DNA of 64,000 nt from Hypoxylon rubiginosum. Lineage: Eukaryota > Ascomycota > Sordariomycetes > Xylariales > Hypoxylaceae. Shown piece after piece: positions 1 to 11,658 of this stretch. Position numbers and translations under genes: made by a program. A model generated the notes under the pieces. The model did no database searches and was not told the origin of the DNA. It saw nothing but the letters and a program-made list of their open reading frames with translations. Numbering within the stretch: the stretch's first letter is position 1; every line of letters begins with the position of its first letter. The stretch is from positions 744,001-808,000 of the forward strand of contig CADCXA010000006.1 of NCBI GenBank assembly GCA_902806565.1, given 5' to 3'.

Positions 1-955
1 CGATCTGCTTTGCACCCATGGCCATCACAGTCCCGGGGGTTTTGTGGCTCTTTGATTTCGGCCATTACCGGGCAGGAAGTCTCTGGCAAAGGCTGCAATA
101 CGCCTTCCATTGGTTCCTTGTCATCTTGGGCATGTTCATCACCGTTGGTGGAACGTAAGCGACGTCCCCTGAAGCACCGAGGTATGCGAAATATTGACTT
201 ATTGTTTTAGATACTCGACGGTTCTTACAATTAGGGATGCCTATGCGACTGGACTCATAGGCTCGGCCTTCAGTTGTGCAGACAATTCTAATAGTGGCCA
301 TTGAATTCGTCATAAATTTGACCTTCCCCTCAGACAACAAGAGGAGTGGAGGATAGCACCAGTGAAACATCCTGCAAGACATGCCGATCAAGTACTCATA
401 CTTGCTCGAGATCTAAGCAAGAGGTCGTTGATTGAGACAGGTTGATCACCACCAAGTTTACTCGTTCCTGAGGGTATGAGCGTCAAATATTTAATAGAGT
501 ATGGCAAGCAGTTATAACTTTCGCTACACACTAATCTATATAACAATAACCCAATCTACACCGGTCTGCCAAGTGATTGGGAATATGACTTCCTTATCGG
601 AGCCGTAGCCCTGAATGGCTTCAACCTGCATTCAATACTCCAACTGCCGCATGAGACACAGTGACCATCCAAAGACCTTACATCGGTTCTGAGAGCTCGG
701 CTATCTTCGCAACGACTCGCGGGGTATATCTGCAGTATCGCGTTATACGTTCGGACTAAATCCGGAAATAGGGGGTAGGAAATGGGCCTCGCCCACATAT
801 ACGGAACCATGGCACATAGCCATCCGTACATGTCGATGTGCATACTGTGGTCCGTGGTAGGTATATGAGGATTCAACACTCCTTACATTATCAACCGCTG
901 GAACCATCCTTCCTCTCGTCTTTTACCTAACAGTTCGTAACCAGCTATCCGAACT
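1..955. other. No gene recognised
   Basis: Only short overlapping open frames without protein-family character are seen. No splice model joins them and there is no tRNA or repeat. The last part is the upstream region of the SDR gene. Confidence 0.5.
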
Positions 956-1964
956 ATGGACATTACTGGAAATTTGGTAGTGTTTGGTGGGGGTATGTTA
1001 CCTATCTTCTAGGCCATCCCATTGCGTGTGTAAATCGCATCGGCTTACTCGAGCATTCAGGTGCTGGCATCGGGCGGGCTACATGTCTGGCCTTCGCGAA
1101 GGCGAGTGCTCGGGGGATTTTGGTAGCAGACATCAATCTCGGATCTGCGCAGGACGTCGCTACTGAAACCAAGGCTGTAGCAACAAACCCCGACTTCCGC
1201 GCTGAGGCGGTTCACGTCGACATTATCTCCGAAGAATCCGTGAACTCTGCTTTGAAGCAGATGGTTCATTCCTTCGGGCGCATTGACTACTGCGTAGTGT
1301 GTGCTGGTGTAGGTCAAGGGGCTCTTATCATCATTTGGTCATTTTTGATGGGACTAACTTGCTATTACCCCTAAGGCCGCCGCGAAACGTTGCCTCGAGA
1401 TTGCGGATTCCAACGTGGCCGAGTTCATCCGTCTACAAAACCTCAATGTCAATGGCACATACTTTGTTCTTCGCGCTATGCTAGCCATCATGCAATCGCA
1501 GGAACCTAGACCCAATTTTGCCGAGTCGCCGGATAGGGGCACTACCCGAGGGGCTGTGGTTACCTTGGGATCGATCCTGTCGTGCTCAGTGGAGCCTGGC
1601 GGGATGCAGTATACGACATCCAAGCACGCAGTGCTTGGTCTGACGAAGAGTGCCGGTAGGAATTGCTCTCGTAACAGAAGTGATGAAGATCGAATTTGAT
1701 TTGCTAACCTCCTCTCTAGCCCTCGACAGCGCAAAGTATGGCATTCGAGTAAATTGCGTCTGTCCAGCTTATACTGATACCGGCATGGTAAAACAGCTAA
1801 TCCTTGACAATCCTGGTATGGTGGCACCGACGGGTCCAATGGGACGTCTAGGAAGACCAGAAGAAATAGCCGATGCAATCGCTTTTCTCTGCAGCCCGAG
1901 GTCGAGCTATGTCACTGGGTGCCCCTTTCTCGTTGATGGCGGTATAACAATTAGCTATCACTGA
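956..1964 (+). CDS. Short-chain dehydrogenase/reductase (classical SDR)
   Basis: Four exons, 956-992, 1061-1308, 1376-1655 and 1720-1964, give 269 aa, the usual classical-SDR length; introns are 68, 67 and 64 nt. A Rossmann nucleotide-binding glycine motif (GGGAGIG, residues 11-17) straddles the first intron. The NNAG position reads VCAG (about 92-95). The active-site motif is Y174-x3-K178 with a serine about 10-13 residues before it, and the end has the family-typical RVNCVCPAYTDT and VDGG motifs. It should oxidise or reduce an alcohol/carbonyl using NAD(P) in the cytosol; the substrate cannot be told from sequence. The ATG was chosen because it supplies the start of the beta-alpha-beta fold. 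No neighbouring pathway genes point to a role. Confidence 0.88.
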
Positions 1965-2865
1965 TATCTGTAGAGGAAATATCAGTACCTAGATGGGTAC
2001 CTAGGGACCTAAGCTATCAATATAATGAAATAACCATCCCTTTATACGTAGGTATACATAACTCTTCTCACTGTGTCCTTTATCTCCATTAACCTCATCA
2101 GATGCTGGTAACTATCCTCACTACAGTCTCTCAGCGTCCACCTAGTCCAGTCTTCTCCCCGCTCTATTCTGCTCGGGTCATTCTCGTCATCCATATGTAA
2201 GACTGTGAAGAGAACGTCTCGTCGATCTTCAGGGAGTAGTTCTGAGTTGTATCTCGCCTAGGTACACACGGAGGCGGCATTACGGCGCGAACAACTTGAG
2301 GTCCGACGGCGAGGTCGAACTGCCAGAGGTAGATTATATATGGCCTAGAGTCTAAACCGGTTCTTGGCGGATATGATTCGGTGCATTCCTCGTATATTTT
2401 CGCGTACTTATCGATCACTTACTGTATTGCTTCTTTGACCAGGCGCAAGCCATCTCCTTGGGAGATGAGGTCAGAGAGGCCAAGCTTAGGATAGTATACC
2501 TAGGTACGGTATACAGCACGCTCTCATTGTGTTGAACAATCTGCACTTATTATTCACCCCAGCTTTCGTTACGGTCACATCCAGTACGATGCAATCAAGG
2601 CGACCTATCTGGCGGCTGATATATAGTACCGTACGTGACGACAATGAAGCCCCTAATATAATTTCCCTATTTCTAGGTATGAGACATACCTTAGTGATTT
2701 TGCGTGGTGTCGAAGGTGGAGTAAATGAAAAAGGGAGTATCTCGTGCATAGGGAGAAAAGGGGCTCACCATGTACCAGAGTTCTCCACAAGCAGATGGAC
2801 CCACCATTGCTACCCGACTAGATATACTACCTTAGCCAGGTTTTGGTTCAACGAATAATATCAAT
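1965..2865. other. Intergenic, nothing recognised
   Basis: AT-rich sequence with scattered CCTAGG/GGTACC-type motifs. Short open frames on both strands show no family resemblance. Confidence 0.5.
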
Positions 2866-2969
2866 GGCCCTTTGGCCCAATGGTAAGGCGTCTGACTACG
2901 ACCGAGCATGTCTATAAACATACTTGAAAAGTTATCAGGAGATTCTCGGTTCGAGCCCGAGGAGGGTCA
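2866..2969 (+). tRNA. tRNA-Arg (anticodon ACG), intron-containing
   Basis: A full cloverleaf can be drawn: acceptor GGCCCTT/GAGGGTC with discriminator A2969, anticodon stem TCTGA/TCAGG, and T arm CTCGG-TTCGAGC-CCGAG. The anticodon is ACG at 2898-2900. A 32-nt intron (2902-2933) follows position 37, the canonical site for nuclear tRNA introns. A T run about 8 nt downstream can serve as the Pol III terminator. Confidence 0.93.
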
Positions 2970-3324
2970 TTATTTACTTTTTGTGTTGCCACCGTCCTAC
3001 ACTACCTTTATACGTGTTCAAGACACACGTTCCAGTTCATGGGGCAGAGTCTAGAGAATTCATTTTGCCGAGGCTTAAAGGTCGGCTCGGATAAGAAATG
3101 TGCGTCCTAGGGTTAGGTTTACGAGATATATATGAGAAAAATAGGATGAAGGCTCCGCAATCCGCGGGTCCTCTGGTTCGGACAACGCCGGATGTTCGGC
3201 GCTAGACGAGCAAACTAGCCTACCACCAATCAAGAAGAAGAATGATTTTGGGATCCAGACGTTGGAAGCTAAGTATTTCTACAGCACCAATTATCTCCTC
3301 ATGGTGGATACAATTGTATTGCGT

Positions 3325-3424
3325 GGTCGACTGGTGTAGTGGTTATCACGTCTGTCTTACAACTACATCGTATGGTGCATTGTGAGGACACAGAAGGTCG
3401 CAGGTTCGATCCCTGCGTCGATCA
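3325..3424 (+). tRNA. tRNA-Val (anticodon TAC), intron-containing
   Basis: Acceptor stem GGTCGAC/GTCGATC with discriminator A3424, anticodon stem TCTGT/ACAGA, T arm GCAGG-TTCGATC-CCTGC. The anticodon is TAC at 3358-3360. A 27-nt intron (3362-3388) follows position 37, and TTTTT at 3426-3430 is the likely Pol III terminator. Confidence 0.93.
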
Positions 3425-3665
3425 ATTTTTGGATATTTAGACGCCTTGGATTGCTATTTTTGCTAAGTTCCTCTTCACCATATAGTCAGAGCTCTTAGAA
3501 GTGATGGATGATCGTCCAAGATCGATACCCCTGGTACAAGTACATAGCCAGTACTAGCAATGAAGTTTAACTCTCTTTAAAGATACCCTCTCCTCTCATA
3601 AGTTCATATAAGATTTACCAGCAAGAGGCCTATAAGTAAGTATTAGTCTCCGTTCTAGATGTAGG

Positions 3666-3940
3666 CTAGGTACCTGTTATTGGGGGACATGGACTTACAC
3701 TAGACCCACCGGGGTCAGTAAAGACTTCGCAACCACTATGGCATTCCTGTAAGACAGAGTCAGCAAAGTTCATCCCGTTCGTTAGTGAAGCGGTCACTTG
3801 GAAAAACTCACTCCTCCACTGGCACATTTCCAGACGCTTACTCCGCTGTAGCAGAAGTTGAGATCGCGCGGGTGGCATTCGTATGCTCCGGCGTTAGCCA
3901 CGAGGGAAGTGGTAAGGCATAAAATAGCGAGTAGTTTCAT
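3666..3940 (-). CDS. Small secreted six-cysteine protein
   Basis: Two exons, 3812-3940 and 3666-3746, with a 65-nt intron (donor GTGAGT, branch GCTGAC, acceptor ACAG) give 69 aa. Residues 1 to about 18 form a clear signal peptide (MKLLAILCLTTSLVANAG). The mature chain of about 50 residues has six cysteines, an even number suited to three disulfides, and no other recognisable domain. It is therefore predicted to be exported. Size, signal and cysteine content resemble fungal effector-like or antimicrobial-like peptides, but nothing in the sequence fixes a function. No homologue is recalled; a small apoplastic or surface protein is the safest description. Confidence 0.72.
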
Positions 3941-4969
3941 CTTGTTGCTAGGGCCGAAAGTGATGGGTTGGAGGTTAAGAGACGATTGTTGATGTTGAAT
4001 GGCTCAAACTTCTGGAAAGGTTGGGCGAACGCGACTTATTATATATATCTAGGTACCCATTAAGTAGACCTATTAAGTAGTATAGACTGTAATTTCTTCT
4101 ATATGACTTAAGCGATAGAGACATGTAAGGATCGTGCTCCCGGCCAGCAAAGTTGCTGATCAAAGGATTGTGGTTCCAAAGGGTGTGACCAATTGGACTC
4201 TAGCAAGTTGCGGCACAGCGCTCATTAAGCGAACCTAGGCTCTACTATGTATATCCGTGCCCATGAAACAGGATCATCATTTCAATTCTAGGATTCTTAA
4301 GCAGATCTGCAGCGCAGGATTTCAACCTAGATAGTTACGTTTACCTATGCATCAAACTCTGATATTTGTGTATTTATGTTCGTGAAAGCCAAGCCGTTAC
4401 ATTAGGGTAGTGTCTTTGTCTCTTGCGGGTAAATTATCTCGTGATAGCTTAGCATATAAGCTAACTTAAGAGGTGTCTAGTCTTGTCGTATCTCAATACA
4501 CATCCTCATCTATCCCCACAGCCATAGAATATAGGATTCATTGCTAGCTAGTTGTGAGTTGAGAAGTAGTACATCTACGATATAAAGTCTTGGTCCCTAA
4601 CACCGCCGGCCCCCTGCGCCGCCTTGGCATATTACACGTCCTCCTCTCCCCATGTTAACCTATATCATACGATAGTCGAGCCTTGTGGGTTTTATTATAT
4701 ATTATATACCTAGGTATGTTAAGAGCCTTAGCCTAATGATATGCATATGAAGGCCGCTTCACCGCTATATTCCTCCCAGGAAGGTATGTACTTCATTACT
4801 TACCTAGCTGTTGAGAAGGCTGCCGCTTTAGATGTACCCAGCCCAGAAATAGTAGAACAGTTGGTCCGTAAGCACGTGCTAGAGCCACACTACGCAAGTA
4901 AGAGAAGTGATAAAAAGCTACCTTAGGTACGGATGATTTGATTGGTAAAACCTCTCATTTAGATTTGAC
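3941..4969. other. Intergenic, nothing firm
   Basis: AT-rich with several TAGGTACC-like motifs. A 61-codon open frame at 4741-4926 on the plus strand has ordinary amino-acid composition but no family resemblance and no splice partner. Confidence 0.4.
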
Positions 4970-5649
4970 TCATGACACTCGAGTCACCACCATATTCTTT
5001 TGGCTTGACTTCCCCCCTGCGATGTTCTTCAAGATCTTCACCCTTCTCTCTCCTGAGTAAACTCCTATCGCCTCTCTCATGTTCGTCTGAGTTGCTTCGT
5101 CAGTAGTTTGGTTCTCGGCTGTACCAGATAATTCGAATTAGTACCTAGGTAAGCTAACATCATGTAGAGATCTAGAGGTGAAAGAAAAGAAAAGGAACAG
5201 ATGCGTACATATCTGGGTCTCATCTATCCCGCTAGAGACGGTATTGGCTGCCTGATCTCCTACTTTGCCGCGTTCAGAGTTTGCGCTACCGCGAATAGCA
5301 ACGTGCACAGTTGCTCCTTGACGAAGGTGAGCCAGTAGCTTAGCTTCGTCGGCACTTATGGACGAATCGGGCCCTGGGAGCTTGATATCAAACTCTTCAT
5401 CAACAGCAAGTGTGTCGCGGATTGTTTTCTTGAGGGTGGCTAGAGTGTCTTTGTCGGTGATCGGGACGACATGGGTTTTACCATCCCCTAAAATTGAAAA
5501 GCATTACCTATTAGTAAATCGAATAGTACAGAGATATCTTAGACACCCTATTACTAATGATCACATATGGACTTACGAGATACAACTTTAAACGTGGGCA
5601 TAGTGGTTGTCATAGACCGGGAAGGAGCTGTTGCGAGGTTTCGTGACAT
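4970..5649 (-). CDS. Hypothetical protein, three exons
   Basis: Exons 5577-5649, 5209-5487 and 4970-5118 (introns 89 and 90 nt; the second has the branch-like TACTAAT) join in frame to give 166 aa. The N-terminus is Ser/Thr/Arg-rich (residues 1-18), so start sites at M13 or M17 are possible and a mitochondrial presequence cannot be excluded. The centre (about 18-95) has a compact beta-alpha pattern, PTFKVVS...THVVPITDKDTLATLKK, reminiscent of a ubiquitin-like or PB1-like fold; the C-terminus is polar. No family is recognised and the function is unknown. Frame-preserving splicing across both introns is the main evidence that it is real. Confidence 0.62.
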
Positions 5650-6611
5650 GGTGTGGCTCTATCGATGGTATTGATCTAGATACCCAGCTTTCAATCTCTA
5701 AGGGGGTTTGATCATTCAATTTATAATTACGGCTCGGCAGAGCCTCATTTTAAAATCAACAGCTAGTGGAAAGTTAGCGACCACATCTGGAATGATTTTC
5801 GTTTCTCTTGGGCTTCGCCTCTTCCTCCTATGCGCTGCCATGGCCGAGGGCTTGCTCACCGAAAGCCTCCACATGCATGTGGAAAAACCCCTCAAATTCT
5901 TATTAATGTTACTCTTACGGCATGAATGTGCACATTTCGTAATGTGAGCATATGTATGTGATAGAAAAGCAGGCTGTGCTGAGAGCGAAGGACCTTGATG
6001 TGCACTTTGGCCCGGACAGCAGATGGCGTTAAATGCAAGAGATAAGGACTGTACGGTTGCCTAGATAAGTACCTGGATAGGTACCTAAGGTACGTAAGCC
6101 GGCAACTGGAAAGCAGGCTGGTATGCATCATGGCAGAAAGCGTACCTAGGAGGTAGCCAGCAACCATCTTGCCACACCGGTTTCAAGTGCATACAAGCCT
6201 ACGTTCATGTGCCCAGTAGTTACCTAAGGTATAAGAGGTAGGTATGTATCTATTCAGACACAAAGAGTATCTAGGTACCTAAGTCAATCAAGATATCTAA
6301 AAGAAATAGCCCCCACTGCAACGTTATACTGATGGCTTAAGGTGGCGTTCAGGCTGGGTTCATTTGGCATTACCCGATAGGGCACTCTTATCCGATGAGC
6401 TGACGATGGGAAATCTTTTGGGGTTTGGATCTAGAGTTCAAAAGTTTAATAAGGAGGTCTAGTAGAGACTAGGCAGGCTTTATACACTTGGGACATATAT
6501 CAATAATACCTGTCACTACGCTGTCTTTGAAGCTGGGAAGTTGTATCGGTGTTGCATTGTCTCATCTGTTCTCTATATAATTCAATTTACCAGGGTGTTT
6601 ATATTTCTCCA
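5650..6611. other. Intergenic with TAGGTACCTA palindromes
   Basis: No gene seen. Two exact copies of the 10-bp palindrome TAGGTACCTA lie at 6078-6087 and 6272-6281, among many degenerate copies. Confidence 0.5.
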
Positions 6612-7362
6612 TCAGCTTAAATCGAACCCCTTAAGTAAACTCAAGGAACTACAGCCACTTGTAATGAGATTCTGTTGCCGACTCTTTCCTTGTGCCAGAT
6701 TGCCCCTGATTTGGGCCGTATTTGATGTCCCCTGAACATCAAGGCCTATTATCCCGTTGCATTGATCTGCTTCCCCTTGAGACCCGTTTCCTTCAATGAG
6801 CGTATAACTAGAGGCTTCTGACCGTGTCTTCTGGCTACTCTCTACGAGATTCTCCATTCCTTGCGCAATCTCACTGGTGGCCCCCGCATGCACCACATGT
6901 ATCCGGAGACCTAATTCAACCTGAGCCTTCTCGAGCCTTTTCAAAACATCCTCCAATTTCGCCTCGTCTCTGGCCCTGCGACCCAAGGCTCGCAGGGTCT
7001 GCCGCATAACACTCTTTTTCTGTAATAGTTTCATTTCTTCCATTATCTCTTGAAGTTCACCCGTGATACTACTGATGAATTCTAGTTGGGATTGGATGGC
7101 GGGGGTATGGAGCATCGGCTGTTGCTCAACTTCATGCATCGTGTCAAGCAAATGGGACAGCTGGGCCGATGTGTCGACTAGTAACTTAGATCCTGTGCGA
7201 ACACTTTGACGTGCCAGCTCGACTTGCTGCCATATATTGACGACCTGCCCGAGGATTTGGGCAATAGCCGCGGCGGAACCGATTGCTTCCTGTTGTTTAA
7301 TATTCTAATATTAGCTCCTGGCTTACAAACATTACTAGAGTGCGGGAATGGTTTCTTACCAT
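6612..7362 (-). CDS. STAND-type N-terminal helical domain protein with C-terminal GN..Q.N pseudo-repeats
   Basis: The first exon holds only the ATG (7360-7362). A 70-nt intron follows, then exon 2 (6612-7289); total 226 aa. Residues 1-150 are almost all helical, starting MEAIGSAAAIAQILGQ and rich in heptad-like Leu/Glu/Lys. This resembles the HeLo/SesA-type N-terminal domains found on fungal NLR-like proteins. Near the C-terminus are two aligned units, at about 166-181 and 195-210, sharing IxGNxxQGxxxQxNxI. Such paired asparagine/glycine/glutamine pseudo-repeats after a helical domain are the architecture of amyloid-signalling effectors such as HET-S (known); that this protein is one is inference. 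It has no NTPase domain. Alternative: the surviving N-terminal part of a longer STAND protein. Confidence 0.66.
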
Positions 7363-8914
7363 GGCAGGTCAAAGAAGTCAACCAAGGGTTATTGATAGTG
7401 AAGGGAAGAAAGAATTATGGAAGAAAATTAAGTTCGCCTCTTCGATATTTGGGCATTTTTAATAAGGGCAGTGGCGAGATTTGCAGCTGAGAGGTAGGTA
7501 GAGGCTCCGATCGTTCCACGTTTTTCGAATAGAAGCCAGGGGCGGTGTTTTCTGTTTTCGCCAATAAGCACATATGAACAAGTAATTGGATGGGGTATAG
7601 GGTCTGCATAATCGATAGGGGTTAGGGTAGGAGGTAACAAAGTACCATACAAATTTATAAAATGGTTGGGCTTTTTTTCAACGCCCCCCTATTCTGGTCA
7701 ACCTATAAAATCCCACCTTAGGATATCTATTACTATATCTATTGCGAAGGATCTATGTTCATGCTCACAGGACTCTGACAATAGAATGGGACGTCGAATT
7801 GTGTTGTCGATGGTGGTCTCCTGTGAGCATGGAACGCATGCGCATAGTGAAGGTTAGGTACCGGCTTGTCCATGGGGTTAAGTAATACGTACGACTTTTG
7901 GGATGTACGCTCATGGGGAAAATTACCCATTAAACCAGATGCATACCTACATGTAGGTATCGACCCAGTGAGGTGGGATTAGCAAGGATACTTCTAAATG
8001 GGATAAGGCTGGAAGAGAGACTACATCTCAGGAAAGTAAACCTTCACATCTCGTCTATATTAGTCTCTGACGTGTAGAAAATGTATGGGGGCATGGTTAT
8101 CTTTCCTCATCCCCCCTGCTCCGTTCGGACACTGGGTACTTGCGGGAGATCATCAGATTTCTCAGCAAGTGATAATTGTAATATAGTACCTGAGAGGTGG
8201 TTAGGCTGCTCCTCTCCGCTAATAGCAGGGTGATAGGACGAAGGCGAAATACGGGAACGTATAATGGCTCGATCGATCCGGCTTTCTTTCGATCCTCCAA
8301 GCCTGTGGCTGCAGAAACAACTCAGCATGCAGCCATCCAGGAAGGCGACGAAGATAAGAGTGCAGACAGACGGAAGCAGCGGCATTGGATATAGGTTGCA
8401 TTTGGACGACTTCATGACCAAGTGCATCGAGACTAGACTGCTTTGGGGTCATATCAAGAGACATCATGGGAGGCAGAAAAATTCTGACTGGCTGATACCA
8501 GGAGTCATGCAGTCAGGTTGTTTGCTCACCGACATCCCGAACCTAAGATAAATCTATTTTTATAGGGTCTGATATTAGGAGCTGCATAAAGGTGGTGTAG
8601 TGAATGGACCGGTCAGAAAGGAGGCGGCATATGCGGGAAAGAAAAAAGGGGGTGCGTGAGAGAAGAGATAGGATGTAGGTCCTAGAAGAACGAGGAATGA
8701 GCGGAGAGGGGCTGAGGTTCATACATGGACAATAAACTGATATTAGATATAGGGGAGATAGCGGAGCCCTCCAATGGCCAAGGAGAGCAAGTCTACCCTT
8801 CTCTTCTCAATATTCTAACAATCAAGACAATAGGGGCCATTCTACAGTGATATGGGTTCATCACAATCTAAGCCCAAAGCTCAGGCCAGCGCTGTGCAGC
8901 AGCCTCCCGGGCCC
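7363..8914. other. Intergenic, nothing firm
   Basis: Overlapping short frames at 8097-8551 on both strands show no domain and no convincing splice partners. No RNA gene found. Confidence 0.45.
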
Positions 8915-9405
8915 TCAAATGACCATCTGTCCACCTAGTCAAGTGGTTAAACTGACTCCCGACATATAAGTCTTACACCGCCATTCCCTTACAATGGTGG
9001 GCGACAACACAACGCGTACCCACCTATATACGCCTCGAAAAGACTACGTACCAACCTACCTCGGTAGGCTGGCGCCCGACGCCGCGCTTTCACGCTTAAC
9101 ACTGCGGTCTATATCACACGCTCAACACCGCGCTCTGCCCAAGCGGAGCGCCTCGATACAATAGCTCCTTAAAAGCTTTAAGGAGCCCCGAAACCACAAG
9201 ATACGGAAGTCCTAGTTGGAGTGGACACGGAATCATGATATTACGCCCTTGAGGCTTGAAATTGGCTTCTGAAGCCGTTATGTACTTAGCACTAGCGGAC
9301 AGCTTGTCACGTCTCATACCCCCTGGGAGGTTTGGCTTGTATATAGCCTCATGACGTTAAACACTATCAATCAATCAATCAATCAATCAATCAAATGACC
9401 ATCTG
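8915..9405 (+). mobile_element. SINE-like retroposon insertion with 15-bp target duplication
   Basis: The 15-mer TCAAATGACCATCTG occurs at 8915-8929 and again at 9391-9405, flanking a 461-bp insert (8930-9390). The insert begins with a tRNA-like segment (TAGTCAAGTGGTTAAACTG at 8936-8954, close to a Pol III A box) and ends in a simple-repeat tail of ATCA units (about 9365-9391). There is no coding frame and there are no terminal inverted repeats. A tRNA-like head, short repeat tail and long target duplication are the hallmarks of SINEs. No good B box is seen, so tRNA origin is only likely. An inner hairpin, GCTCCTTAAAAGCTTTAAGGAGC, lies around 9163-9185. Confidence 0.66.
9365..9391. repeat. 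(ATCA)n microsatellite tail
   Basis: Nearly seven uninterrupted ATCA units at the 3' end of the SINE-like insert, directly before the second copy of the target duplication. Confidence 0.95.
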
Positions 9406-9444
9406 CGAACGCAAGTCAACTACTCTAGTTCAATTTCTTCAGCC

Positions 9445-11386
9445 ATGGACACTACGGGATCCGTACGGCACAATCGAAGTATAGAGAATCAGGGGCCGAG
9501 GATATCCACAGGAGTGAGGGGCTCTCCGTCTTTGATCTCGCCAGTCGATAGTCACGGCACGAGCACTGCCCTAGCAACGGAACCTTACCAAACAAGCTGT
9601 GGACGAAGCTACGAGAGTAAGCATCAGGTGAGAACTCAAGTACCTACCTCTTAGTAGAAACCTAGTCTTGAACTAATGCAATCCGGTCTTGCAGTTGTTA
9701 CTCCCCGAAGGCAAAGAACATTCCAACAAGGGCCACAGATTTATCGGCGTCGAGGATATCTACCATCAAGGCGATACAGTCTTCAAGAAGGATCTGGATG
9801 TCTGGAGAGCGTACAAAGTCGAGAGGTTCGAACTCCACCCACGTCGCGATCCAGACTCTATATTGGTTCATAGCTATTTTCTTGACTTCGATAAGACAGG
9901 AAAGTGGCTGGTCCCAGAGCTTGCGGTGCTAGTTGTGCCGTTCTCATCAAAGAGATTTATCGAGGAACTCGATGTAATCCCCGGGCAGTACTTCGATGAT
10001 CACCACAGTCTTCGCCAGAAACTCATTGAAAGAGGACGCCAATATGCGGATTATGCTGGTGGTGTCTTCTACAGAGAGTACATGGGGGACTCGTGGCCTA
10101 CAACACTACGGAAAGTGAGTTATACCTACCTCAATCGCGTTGACGTGAATGTTATGCTTAAACATCAACTAGGATCCAATCAAAGTCATAGTTGATTATA
10201 CTACTGCGAGTAGACATGGACAAGATTCAAGTTCGGCTATGCAGTGTATTAAAAGCGGCATGTGCTGTGTTTGCAATGGTGAAAGAGTTCAACTTCAGTC
10301 CTACCCTAAAGGGGCTCCGCATGATCCTGATATATGTCGACGAGATCCCGAATCGTTCTCTCAGACAGAACAAGACAGCAAGAATGACGACTCACTGTTA
10401 TTCTGCCCGCCGAAGCTGTGGGCTTTCTCCATGAGCCACAGGGATTGGAAGATGGTCTTGCCAAACCATCTAGTCGAAGTACAGAGGCAAGGTGAAGCAA
10501 TCGGTAAACTATGTATGATGGACAACCATAAAGCTTGCCTGGTGTCAATGCTTTCTCATCTTGATGCAGAAAAAGGAATAAAGAGTCTTGACACAAAAGG
10601 AGAAAAAAGACGAGGACTCAATATTTTACTGACCGGGAACACAGGAACAGGGAAGACCTTCACAGTGGGTAAGTCCTTATCAAACTTAACTACCTGCAAC
10701 CTATCTTGTCACTTTCAGGGCTGATACCTTGAACAGAAACTCTTGCCGAGAAATTCGGAGTTCCCCTATACAAGATTACCTGTGGTGACTTGGGGAGCGA
10801 TCTAGACATTATCGAATTGAAGTTCAACGAGGCCTTGTTGCGTGCCGCCAATTGGGGCGCAATTCTTCTTTTGGATGAAGCAGATATATTCGTCACCCGC
10901 AGTATGCCGAATACACCTCCAAAATTTCTTGTGTCTATCTTCCTGCGCCAGCTGGAGCGTTCCGAGTGTGTCTTTTTCATGGCGGCACGCATCTCGAATG
11001 GATTGTTAGATGGCGCCATCCAGTCACGCCTCCATTTGGCTCTCAGGCTTCCTGATCTCACCTTCAAGGGCCAAAAAAAGGTTTGGGACGGATGTATTCA
11101 GGAGATTGAGAATCTAAGGCCCGAAGATAAGCAGAAACTCGACGACTTCATCGAGAATGACCTGGAGGTCATGGAGAATGGTGAATTCTCAAAGCTGAAC
11201 GGACGGCAGATTATAAATTGCGTGACGGCTGCACTAGCTGTTGCTCTGAACAGGGAAACTACATTGAACCGGGACCACATCGAGATGATGCTCAAGCTTG
11301 GCAAAGAGTTCAAAGAATCATTGTCTAAAGGCTCCCAGGAAGTTGCAGTGGCTAGGAACGGGACTCTGAGCAGGTCGAGGGCGTAG
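9445..11386 (+). CDS. AAA-family ATPase with DUF7025-like N-terminal region
   Basis: Four exons, 9445-9627, 9695-10114, 10173-10668 and 10737-11386 (introns 67, 58 and 68 nt), give 582 aa. The middle region (about 100-200, with SYFLDFD...WLVPELAVLVVPF) matches the domain preceding many fungal cytosolic AAA ATPases (DUF7025). Walker A is GNTGTGKT at 356-363 and lies just before intron 3. Walker B is ILLLDEAD at about 409-416, followed by a sensor-like stretch and a C-terminal helical lid. It is predicted to be an ATP-driven remodelling protein. It is shorter than many family members. It sits between the two STAND-type genes, on the other strand, just 3' of the SINE-like insertion. Target unknown. 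Confidence 0.85.
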
Positions 11387-11658
11387 ATAAATTGATTCAG
11401 GTTTACCTAGGTGCCCAGAGGTACTTGGGGGACTTTATATGATTCCTTTGGCAGGAACTCCCTCTTTTCTTCACAATTTCTATCACAGGTAATGACCTAT
11501 CACGCATGTATTGTTTCTTGGCACGTATTACACGATAAGTTGTGGTGCACCTGTCTCCATAGTCATTCACTTGTATCTGCCAGCGAATAACTTTCGTTAG
11601 ATTGCATGATAGTCTCCCATAGCCCTTCATTACAGCGAAATACTCCCATACATCACTA

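Noticed and set aside
4741..4926. 61-codon plus-strand frame
   Set aside because: Ordinary composition but no family, signal, or splice partner; left as part of intergenic DNA.
8097..8551. Several overlapping frames on both strands
   Set aside because: No domain, no convincing splice sites, and mutual overlap suggests chance.
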